From NCBI GenBank assembly GCA_003551865.1, contig PUNU01000125.1, positions 1 through 6,754 on the forward strand: a DNA stretch of 6,754 nucleotides, in the 5' to 3' direction. The notes below the pieces were generated by a model that worked only from the letters and a program-made list of their open reading frames with translations, had not been told where the DNA came from and did not search any database. The translations under genes and the position numbers were made by a program. The first letter of the stretch is position 1, and each line of letters starts with the position of its first letter. This DNA is from Syntrophomonadaceae bacterium (GTDB taxonomy: Bacteria > Bacillota_D > Dethiobacteria > DTU022). Below, piece after piece: positions 1-5,867 of this stretch.

Positions 1-72
1 CCATAGGGGACGGTTCCATCGTTTTCCCTTCGGCCTTCGCTACGCTCAGGAACGCTCGAACCGTCCCCATGG
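1..72. repeat. Imperfect palindromic (REP-like) repeat
   Basis: The left arm at 1-16 (CCATAGGGGACGGTTC) and the right arm at 58-72 (GAACCGTCCCCATGG) are reverse complements apart from one extra A in the left arm. They enclose about 41 bases that contain TTCGCTACGCTCAGG. GGGGACGGTTC palindromes of this kind are, from memory, scattered in many copies through Peptococcaceae-type genomes, sometimes near IS200-like or REP-associated transposases. No transposase is in the window and no second copy is visible, so the element could be a REP/BIME-type unit, a small non-autonomous element, or a lone hairpin. It may extend left of the window edge. Confidence 0.6.
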
Positions 73-112
73 CACAGCTTTTCACTCAACAAGGACAATA
101 GGCTGAGTAGTT

Positions 113-172
113 ACTAAAAAATTATTTAATCATCAATATTTGCTTGTATACTGTTCGTACTGTGAGTATAAT
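113..172 (+). promoter_or_regulatory. Promoter of the glycyl radical enzyme operon with overlapping dyad
   Basis: A perfect -10 box TATAAT lies at 167-172, with a weak -35 TTGTAT at 144-149 and a 17-base spacer. An AT-rich stretch at 113-140 resembles an UP element. A symmetric dyad at 147-170 reads TATACT-N4-GTAC-N4-AGTATA, centred between 158 and 159, and covers most of both promoter boxes. A regulator bound there would block RNA polymerase. A TACTGT direct repeat (149-154 and 158-163) lies inside the same stretch. The predicted start of transcription, near 179, leaves a leader of about 20 bases that is just long enough for the ribosome binding site. No regulator gene is in the window. Confidence 0.6.
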
Positions 173-188
173 CTAGCCAGAAACTACC

Positions 189-195
189 GGAGGTG
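189..195 (+). promoter_or_regulatory. Ribosome binding site deciding the glycyl radical enzyme start
   Basis: GGAGGTG at 189-195 is a near-perfect Shine-Dalgarno sequence. The in-frame GTG at 193 overlaps this site and cannot use it. The GTG at 202 lies 8 bases after GGAGG, the ideal spacing, so translation should begin at 202. Confidence 0.7.
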
Positions 196-201
196 GGCAC
201 T

Positions 202-2577
202 GTGGCAGTGCAGTTATGGGAAGCATGCGGTCTGAGTCCCAGGGTTAAAAGACTGCGCGACGAGTACTGGTCATTTTACGACCGTGACTACTATCGCAAT
301 GAAGTGGAAGCTTACAGCACAGGTGCAGAATGGGACGAAGTGTACGCTCCCTATCACTGGGGCGTGGTGCCTGAAGTGTTTCATTTCTTCAACAACAGCC
401 GGGAAACTTTAAAGGCCATGGCCAAAACCGTAAGCCTGCCGCCCGGTTTTTACGATCGCTCTTTAGCCGCACGTAAAGCGACATTTTTTAACCTGGTCCT
501 GGAAAAACATATACCGGCGATGCTGCTAGAAGGAGAACTGATCGTCGGTTCTCACTTCAACACCGCCCTGTCGAAAAACCTCGATAAAAATCAATCCGCC
601 CGTTTTGCCAGGGAGTGCCGCCGGTGGGTGGAACGGTTGGTAGAAACCCACAACGCCGGCATCGGCAACACCGGGGCGGTCCCGGGCCATATTATTCCCA
701 ATTATAAAAAAGTCCTGCATAAGGGCTTTAGAGGTATCCGCCAAGAAGTCGAAGAACGACTGGCCCGGGAAGATGAACCTGAAAAGAGGGCTTACCTGGA
801 GGCCTTAAAAGAATCCACCCGGTCAGCAGAAATCATCTCCGGGCGATACCGGGCTCTCGTAAAAAAAGCCCTGGCCGGCGAAAGTGACCCGCGAAGAAAA
901 CAGGAACTGGAGCAAATGCTGGGCATTGTTTCCCGCGTGCCTTTTGAAAGGGCTGAAACTTTCTGGGAGGCCCTGCAGTCCCTGTGGTTTGCCCACATGC
1001 TGGTCATGGCCGCCGAGTCTTACCCCGGCCCGGGGCTTTCTTACGGCAGGATCGACCAGTACCTCTACCCCTATTACCAGAACGACATCAAACAAGGCTC
1101 GATCAGCAGGGAATTTGCCAAAGAACTGCTGCACTGCTTCTGGATCAAACACAACTATGTTTACGATTACCAGGGGCGGGTAGCCCGCAACCAGGGAATT
1201 AACTCCGGTTTCGGCCAGCTGATCACCTTAAGCGGCTGCGGCCCCAACGGTGAAGACCTGAGCAATGATCTGACCATGCTTATGCTTGAAGTAATCGAAG
1301 AGATGAACCTGCTTGAGCCCAAACCAAACATTCGCCTTCACAAGAATTCTTCCCCGGAGCTGCTGCGCAAGGCTGTATCTATGATCAAAAAAGCCCAGGG
1401 CGCTCCTTTTCTCATCAACTTTGACGAACTGTCGATGAAGGCCCTGGAATACCAGGGCATTCCCGAAAAAGACACCTGGGACTACGCCCCCGTCGGCTGC
1501 CTGGAAAATACCATGCAGGGCAATGATCGTTCCGGGACGGTAGATGTCAATTTAAACCTGGCCAAGGCCGTGGAACTGGCATTAAATGACGGCAGGGATA
1601 TGAAGACGAACAAACAGATCGGCCCCAAAACCGGGGACCCTTTAAAATTTAAAACTGCCGATGAATTTGACCGCGCTTTTTACCGCCAGCTTGATTATAT
1701 CCTCAGACATATCGTGAAGCTGGCCTGTGAGGCCGACAGCCTGCGCAGCCGGTTTGAGCCGGTCCCCTACCTGTCGCTTTTGGTGGACGGGTGCATCGAT
1801 AAAGCCCGGGACGTCAACCGGGGCGGAGCGGCATATAACTTCATCACCGTCGAAGGAGTAGCCCTGGCCACGGCCGCCGATTCTTTAACCGCAGTGCGCA
1901 GCCTGGTTTTCGAAGAAAAAAAGGTGGCCATGGAGGAATTGATCAGGGCTCTAAAATTCGATTTCCAGGGTGAAGAAATGCTTCGACAGATCCTGATCAA
2001 CAAAGCTCCCAAGTACGGCAACAACGATCCTTATGCCGATGAGATGGCCCGAAAAATATCGCGCCACTGGTCTGAAAAAACAATTACGATGACCTCGCCT
2101 TCCACCGGGCGCCGTTTCCGGGCCGGCTACCTGTCCTGGAATTACTGGGTATCTTATGCCCCCTTGACCGCCGCCACCCCCGATGGCCGGCCCAGGGGCA
2201 AAGCCCTTTCCAACGGGGTATGCTGCGTCAACGGCACCGACCGTTCAGGACCGACAGCGGCGGTAAAATCGGTAAGGAACCTGGCCCTGGAAACCGTGCC
2301 CAACGGCTCCTCCCATACCATGAGCTTCAACCCTTCTTTTCTGAGGAGCGAAGAGCAGATCGAAAAATTTATCGCTTTTCTCAAAGCCTACAACGAAACC
2401 GGGGGCACGGCCCTGCAGATCAACATGATCGATCCCCAAACCCTGCTCGAAGCGAAAAAAAACCCTTCCGAATACGGCAACCTCATGGTCAGGGTAACCG
2501 GCTACAATGCCTACTTTGTGCACCTGGGGCCGGAAATCCAGGAAGAAATTATTAGAAGAGAGGCGCATTCGCTATAA
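202..2577 (+). CDS. Glycyl radical enzyme (PFL-like family), substrate unknown
   Basis: This 791-residue protein is a pyruvate formate-lyase-superfamily glycyl radical enzyme, a cytoplasmic, oxygen-sensitive catalyst of difficult C-C, C-O, C-N or C-S chemistry. The PFL domain spans roughly residues 1-640, with the N-terminal motif ELIVGSHFNTA near 112-122. The thiyl-radical Cys433 sits in VGCLEN, with Glu435 two residues on. The C-terminal glycyl loop RVTGYNAYF places the radical on Gly767, 24 residues from the end. Length and spacing match glycerol-dehydratase-type enzymes, but residue 447, the diol-binding Asp of that family, is Val, and the SFGRFDQY region lacks the usual His-Ser pair just upstream. 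The GCLE motif also occurs, as I recall, in arylacetate decarboxylases, and the N-terminal third recalls fumarate-adding succinate synthases, but neither assignment is secure. The GTG start at 202 was chosen from ribosome binding site spacing; GTG 193 would add three residues. The activase gene overlaps its stop. Confidence 0.93.
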   Translation: MAVQLWEACGLSPRVKRLRDEYWSFYDRDYYRNEVEAYSTGAEWDEVYAPYHWGVVPEVFHFFNNSRETLKAMAKTVSLPPGFYDRSLAARKATFFNLVLEKHIPAMLLEGELIVGSHFNTALSKNLDKNQSARFARECRRWVERLVETHNAGIGNTGAVPGHIIPNYKKVLHKGFRGIRQEVEERLAREDEPEKRAYLEALKESTRSAEIISGRYRALVKKALAGESDPRRKQELEQMLGIVSRVPFERAETFWEALQSLWFAHMLVMAAESYPGPGLSYGRIDQYLYPYYQNDIKQGSISREFAKELLHCFWIKHNYVYDYQGRVARNQGINSGFGQLITLSGCGPNGEDLSNDLTMLMLEVIEEMNLLEPKPNIRLHKNSSPELLRKAVSMIKKAQGAPFLINFDELSMKALEYQGIPEKDTWDYAPVGCLENTMQGNDRSGTVDVNLNLAKAVELALNDGRDMKTNKQIGPKTGDPLKFKTADEFDRAFYRQLDYILRHIVKLACEADSLRSRFEPVPYLSLLVDGCIDKARDVNRGGAAYNFITVEGVALATAADSLTAVRSLVFEEKKVAMEELIRALKFDFQGEEMLRQILINKAPKYGNNDPYADEMARKISRHWSEKTITMTSPSTGRRFRAGYLSWNYWVSYAPLTAATPDGRPRGKALSNGVCCVNGTDRSGPTAAVKSVRNLALETVPNGSSHTMSFNPSFLRSEEQIEKFIAFLKAYNETGGTALQINMIDPQTLLEAKKNPSEYGNLMVRVTGYNAYFVHLGPEIQEEIIRREAHSL
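2558..2576 (+). promoter_or_regulatory. Ribosome binding site and probable ATA start of the activase
   Basis: GAGAGG at 2558-2563 lies inside the last codons of the glycyl radical enzyme, followed by 10 bases and then ATA at 2574-2576, which overlaps the TAA stop at 2575-2577 as ATAA. The first ATG of the activase frame, at 2607, has no Shine-Dalgarno-like sequence before it (TCTTTAACATCCAGAAC). This arrangement is a variant of the common ATGA coupled stop/start. Confidence 0.5.
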
Positions 2578-3497
2578 ATTCAGCGCAGATCTTTAACATC
2601 CAGAACATGTCCACCGAAGACGGCCCCGGCATCAGGACCACGGTCTTTATGAAGGGGTGCCCTCTAAAATGCATCTGGTGTCAGAATCCCGAAGGGCTTA
2701 CCAGGGAAATTCACCTGGTCCATGATCGCCTGCGGTGCATCGGCTGCGGCACCTGCCTGGAAAACTGTCCCACCGGCAGTATTACCGGGACGGAACAGGG
2801 CCTGCTTTTCGGGTCCGCCTGCAAAAAATGCCTGATCTGTGCCGACGGTTGTCCGGCCAATGCAATCAAGGTCATCGGCAGCTCGATTACTGCCGCCGAG
2901 TTAAAAAAAATCATTATCCAGGACCGTCCCTTCTACGACAATTCGGGAGGAGGCGTAACTTTTTCCGGCGGCGAATGCCTGCTGCAGTATAAATTTCTCA
3001 AAAGCTTTATTCCTGAAATTAACAAGGAGTGCATCCACGTCGCAATCGATACGGCCGGCTACAGCCCCCCGGAACATTTTACAGCTGTGGCTGAACTTTC
3101 AGATCTGGTGCTTTTCGATTTGAAGGTAATGGACGATCGCGAGCACAAAAAGTTCACCGGCGTCTCCAATAAGCAAATCCTGGAAAACGCCCGCCTGCTG
3201 GGGCGCTCCGGGGTTCCGTTCTGGATCAGGATAGCGGTTATCCCCGGCTGTACCGACAGCACCGGCAATATCGAAGCTGCGGCCGCTTTTATCGAGCAGT
3301 ATATGCCCGCCGTTGAGAGGGTCGACCTTTTAGGCTACAATGATCTCTGCCGCAGTGACTACCAAAAACTGGACTTAAACTATGCTTTAAACGGTGCGGG
3401 GCGGGTTAAAGAAAGCACCATGCGCCGTTTTATGTCCATTATTGAAGGCGCCGGGGTTAGCCGGGTTACCATCTCAAATTACCGTGAAGGGGAGTAA
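2574..3497 (+). CDS. Glycyl radical enzyme activating enzyme (radical SAM)
   Basis: This is the partner activase. It cleaves S-adenosylmethionine reductively and abstracts hydrogen from the glycyl residue of the upstream enzyme. From the proposed start it has 307 residues. The radical-SAM CX3CX2C motif is Cys29, Cys33, Cys36 (GCPLKCIWC), preceded by the family signature STEDGPGIRT. An inserted ferredoxin domain carries two CX2CX2CX3CP motifs (Cys55/58/61/65 and Cys83/86/89/93) for two extra [4Fe-4S] clusters, as in activases of dehydratases, decarboxylases and benzylsuccinate synthase and unlike the short PFL activase. The SAM-binding motif SGGGVTFSGGE is at 124-134. The first ATG (2607, 296 residues) would remove the upstream IFNIQ segment, which is conserved in this family and belongs to the first beta strand. 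The frame is open back to 2556, so the ATA at 2574 is preferred. The flavin gene begins 5 bases after the stop. Confidence 0.92.
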   Translation: MNSAQIFNIQNMSTEDGPGIRTTVFMKGCPLKCIWCQNPEGLTREIHLVHDRLRCIGCGTCLENCPTGSITGTEQGLLFGSACKKCLICADGCPANAIKVIGSSITAAELKKIIIQDRPFYDNSGGGVTFSGGECLLQYKFLKSFIPEINKECIHVAIDTAGYSPPEHFTAVAELSDLVLFDLKVMDDREHKKFTGVSNKQILENARLLGRSGVPFWIRIAVIPGCTDSTGNIEAAAAFIEQYMPAVERVDLLGYNDLCRSDYQKLDLNYALNGAGRVKESTMRRFMSIIEGAGVSRVTISNYREGE

Positions 3498-3502
3498 TAA
3501 CG

Positions 3503-4234
3503 GTGCTGGATAACGAACAGGCCGAACTGTTGAACAAGCCGTTCAGCCCAAAATTCCTGGCCACAAAAGACCGGAACGGACTGCCCAATTTAGTGGTCAT
3601 AACCGCCATGGAGTACTACCGGGAAAAGCTCATATTCGGCAACCTGTTCATGTGGAAAACGGCCGAAAACTTAAATAATGAGCCTGAAGTAACGGTGCTG
3701 GCGGCAGATTCGCAGTTGAATTACTTTTGCTTAAAAGGGCACTTTAGCGGGTGGCAGGAAACGGGCGAATTTGTTGAGCGTTTAAACAACAGTGAAATGG
3801 TCCGCTACAATGCCTACTCCGGCATCAGGGCAGCCGGCGTAATTGACATCAAGGAAACCACGCCTCCGGCCAAACTGCACCCGGCAAAGGTGCTCGTGGA
3901 ATATTTAAAGAGCCGGACAGTCTTCCGGGGCGGGAAAGCGGATTTTCCCGAACCTGCAGCCAAAGTGTTTGAAAGACTGGACAGCATCAAACCGGCGGCC
4001 TACCAAGACGGCACCCTCGAGGTGATCCTTCTACCCGCAGTCAGGGTCAACGGCAGTTACCTGCAGACTTCCGTTACCCTGCCGGTTGGCAGGCCTTTTG
4101 CAGCCTGCGGTTTAACCGCCGATATCGTTTCTTTCCAGGTTAAAGGAACCGTCGAACCCGAAGGCCTGAAGGTAACCCGGGCATATGCCAACGGGCCTCC
4201 GGTCCCGGGAAAACTAATTTATGAAACCTCTTAA
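3503..4234 (+). CDS. FMN-binding split-barrel (PNPOx-like) protein
   Basis: This 243-residue soluble protein begins with GTG, 8 bases after a GGGGAG ribosome binding site and 5 bases after the activase stop, so it is almost certainly in the same transcript and translationally linked. Residues about 10-120 look like a pyridoxamine 5'-phosphate oxidase-type split barrel: FLATKDRNGLPNLVVI (18-33), the FMN-phosphate-contact-like WKTAENLNNEPEVTVL (51-66), LKGHF (77-81) and IRAAGVIDIKE (108-118). The part from about 125 to 243 is beta-rich at its end and I do not recognise it; it may be a family-specific extension. The family includes oxidases, reductases and non-catalytic flavin or heme binders, so the reaction is unknown. 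Its place in the operon suggests a redox step on the substrate or product, or an electron-transfer or protective role for the radical system; this is inference. No signal peptide or membrane segment is seen. Confidence 0.75.
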   Translation: MLDNEQAELLNKPFSPKFLATKDRNGLPNLVVITAMEYYREKLIFGNLFMWKTAENLNNEPEVTVLAADSQLNYFCLKGHFSGWQETGEFVERLNNSEMVRYNAYSGIRAAGVIDIKETTPPAKLHPAKVLVEYLKSRTVFRGGKADFPEPAAKVFERLDSIKPAAYQDGTLEVILLPAVRVNGSYLQTSVTLPVGRPFAACGLTADIVSFQVKGTVEPEGLKVTRAYANGPPVPGKLIYETS

Positions 4235-4311
4235 AGCGGTAAAAAAATTAGGTGAAAAAAGCGGTTATCGGTGTTAAACTATAACTGAAATAACGGTTGA
4301 AAAGGTGAAGT

Positions 4312-4701
4312 ATGTTCAAGTTTGTCTTGATTTTTACCCTTGTGCCCTTGATAGAAATATGGATTTTGATTGAGCTGGGCGGCATAATCGGCACCTGGCC
4401 GACAATTCTATTAATCGCCGCCACCGGGTTTATCGGCGTTTTTTTGGCTAAAACCCAGGGACTGGCCGTCTTGTACAGGATGCAAAGAGACCTGGAATCC
4501 GGGATCATGCCGGCCGATCCTTTCTTCGACGGCGCCTGCATTTTGGTCGGAGGGGCCCTGCTTCTTACCCCGGGCCTGTTAACCGACATCTTTGGTTTCA
4601 GCCTCCTGCTTCCTTTTACCAGGATCATGTATAAAGCCGCAGCGCAAAGATTTTTCAGGCGCCGGATGGACGAAGGAACCATACATATCCGGCGGCACTG
4701 A
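4312..4701 (+). CDS. fxsA: FxsA family membrane protein
   Basis: This 129-residue integral membrane protein matches the FxsA family, named for the Escherichia coli protein whose overproduction relieves phage T7 exclusion by the F plasmid; its molecular role is otherwise unclear. The hydrophobic segments are near residues 3-22, 26-46 and 76-101. The family signature is visible: VPLIEIWILIELGG at 11-24, FLAKTQG at 44-50, and GGALLLTPGLLTDIFGF at 80-96 followed by the LPFTR turn. A basic tail (RFFRRR, 113-118) ends the protein. The ATG follows a close AAGGTGAAG ribosome binding site. It starts 77 bases after the flavin gene, with no terminator between them, so read-through from the glycyl radical operon is possible; no convincing promoter of its own was found. 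A functional link to the radical enzyme is not implied, because fxsA occurs in many contexts. Confidence 0.9.
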   Translation: MFKFVLIFTLVPLIEIWILIELGGIIGTWPTILLIAATGFIGVFLAKTQGLAVLYRMQRDLESGIMPADPFFDGACILVGGALLLTPGLLTDIFGFSLLLPFTRIMYKAAAQRFFRRRMDEGTIHIRRH

Positions 4702-4720
4702 ACACATGAGGCAAAAACAT

Positions 4721-4761
4721 AAAACAACCGCGGCAGGCCGCAGATGCGGCCGCCTTGTTTT
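4721..4761 (+). terminator. Terminator-like hairpin after fxsA
   Basis: The core stem GGCCGC (4736-4741) pairs with GCGGCC (4746-4751) across an AGAT loop. It continues as GGC with GCC and, after unpaired CCGC on the left, as AAAACAA (4721-4727) with TTGTTTT (4755-4761). The strong GC stem followed by a T-rich stretch on the plus strand fits a rho-independent terminator for fxsA. The bulges lower certainty. Confidence 0.55.
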
Positions 4762-4774
4762 GCGATATCGCAAA
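4759..4774. promoter_or_regulatory. 16-base perfect palindrome
   Basis: TTTGCGATATCGCAAA is perfectly self-complementary and abuts the terminator-like hairpin. It lies about 110 bases before the hydrolase start codon. It could be an operator for the hydrolase gene or simply part of the terminator structure. No second copy is seen in the window. Confidence 0.4.
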
Positions 4775-4887
4775 TCCGAATACAAGACACCAGGTTCTGT
4801 CCGGCATAAATATAGAGTACTGAAGTTGGAGGCAAACCCGGCCTGACTGTCCGGGAGCATTAATAAATAGGAGGAGGAAAAAAACAA
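4775..4887 (+). promoter_or_regulatory. Leader of the carbon-nitrogen hydrolase gene
   Basis: This non-coding stretch contains a possible small stem, CCCGG (4837-4841) with CCGGG (4851-4855) around a 9-base loop, preceded by GGAGGCAAA. It ends in a strong ribosome binding site, GGAGGAGG at 4870-4877, ten bases before the ATG. A TATAGA at 4811-4816 could be a -10 box but has no recognisable -35 at the right distance, so a promoter cannot be placed with confidence. No known riboswitch class could be identified. Confidence 0.35.
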
Positions 4888-5862
4888 ATGAATTTCAGAA
4901 TCGTAGAAAGGGCCTTTTCGGACGATGAAACACTGCCCACCATAATGCTGGCCAATATCTACGAAACCCCCAGCGTGCAAGAAAATTTAAAAAAAATGGA
5001 ACAGATTATCCAGCTGGCCCATCAACACAAGGTCAATATCCTGGTATTCCCCGAGCTCACCGTCACCGGGTTCATCTGGAAATCCAACAGTCCGGATGAA
5101 GTATGGAACCTGCTCGCCGAAGGGGAAAACAACCACATCGCCCCCTGGCTGAAAAACGTAAAAAACAGCCTCACCGACGGCGAAGGGGGGCTGGAGTACA
5201 TCTTTTACGGCAACGCCCGGCTCAGGAACGGCAACTATTTCAACAGCACCTTTATTCTGAACTCGGCCATCGATTATAACCAGGAGGATTATATTTACGC
5301 CAAGGTATTCCTGACCCCCGCAGAAAGAACCTTCTTCAAGCAGGGGACTGACAAACGCTTAAGCATTGATACCAAGTGGGGCCGTTTTGGCTTCCTGCTC
5401 TGCTACGATCTCAGCTTTGTCGAGCTGCCCCGCCAGTACGCCTTTGTCGACGGAGTCGATGCCATTGTAACCCTGGCGGCCTGGCATTCACAGGCCATCC
5501 GGGAATATGCCTGGATGAACATCCGCACCGATCACTACTACGGTTTTCTCTGGGACCTGATGAATTCGTCCAAGGCTGCCTACAACCAGGTCTGGAGCCT
5601 GGGTGCAAACTGGGTCGGCCGTCACCAAAAAACCGGAGAGTATTTCTGGGGAGGCAGCGGGCTGTGGGCTCCTTCGGGCATGAAACTTCTGCAGGCTTCA
5701 AATATCAACGAAGAGCTGCTGATCATAAGAAACCTCGACATTCCGGGGCAGAGAGACAAAGAGCAGGACGAGTTCAACTACCGCATCGATTTCGAAAACT
5801 TCTACCGCAAAATGAAGTTTGCCGAAGAATGCACCTACTACGTGGAGGAAATTGAAAGTTAA
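4888..5862 (+). CDS. Carbon-nitrogen hydrolase (nitrilase superfamily)
   Basis: This 324-residue cytoplasmic enzyme of the nitrilase/amidase superfamily hydrolyses a C-N bond in an amide, carbamoyl compound or nitrile. The Glu-Lys-Cys triad is complete: Glu56 in FPELTVTGF, Lys139 in YAKVFLTPAERTFF and the nucleophile Cys172 in LLCYDLSF. The YxKxxLxxxExxFFxxG pattern resembles the carbamoylase/ureidopropionase-like branches more than aromatic nitrilases. Between the AAW segment (197-199) and SKAAYNQVWSLGANWVG (228-244), which corresponds to the usual RAxEN...N segment, there are about 20 extra residues rich in Tyr, Trp and Met (about 209-228). These may shape the substrate pocket. The start is supported by GGAGGAGG ten bases upstream. 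It is separated from the upstream genes by a terminator-like hairpin, so co-expression with the glycyl radical operon is not shown. Substrate unknown. Confidence 0.9.
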   Translation: MNFRIVERAFSDDETLPTIMLANIYETPSVQENLKKMEQIIQLAHQHKVNILVFPELTVTGFIWKSNSPDEVWNLLAEGENNHIAPWLKNVKNSLTDGEGGLEYIFYGNARLRNGNYFNSTFILNSAIDYNQEDYIYAKVFLTPAERTFFKQGTDKRLSIDTKWGRFGFLLCYDLSFVELPRQYAFVDGVDAIVTLAAWHSQAIREYAWMNIRTDHYYGFLWDLMNSSKAAYNQVWSLGANWVGRHQKTGEYFWGGSGLWAPSGMKLLQASNINEELLIIRNLDIPGQRDKEQDEFNYRIDFENFYRKMKFAEECTYYVEEIES

Positions 5863-5867
5863 GCATA

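Noticed and set aside
193..201. GTG at 193 as the glycyl radical enzyme start
   Set aside because: It lies inside the Shine-Dalgarno sequence itself; GTG 202 has ideal spacing and gives the same protein minus three residues.
202..2577. Assignment as glycerol/propanediol dehydratase or choline TMA-lyase
   Set aside because: Despite similar length and the GC-x-E motif, the diol-binding Asp and His-Ser positions differ, and no microcompartment or aldehyde dehydrogenase genes are adjacent.
4235..4311. Promoter or terminator between the flavin gene and fxsA
   Set aside because: TATAAC at 4280-4285 has no suitable -35, and the short GTTAT/ATAAC pairing is too weak for a terminator.
4248..4835. 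Minus-strand ORF of 195 residues over fxsA
   Set aside because: It lies antisense to a clear FxsA-family gene and has no recognisable family features; it is a shadow frame.
4706..4846. Small basic ORF of 46 residues downstream of fxsA
   Set aside because: It runs through the terminator-like hairpin and the 16-base palindrome, has no good ribosome binding site and resembles nothing known.
4826..4877. Cyclic-di-GMP (GEMM) riboswitch before the hydrolase
   Set aside because: Only GGCAAACC resembles the class; the GAAA tetraloop, the GGGACGCAAAGCC element and the second helix are missing.
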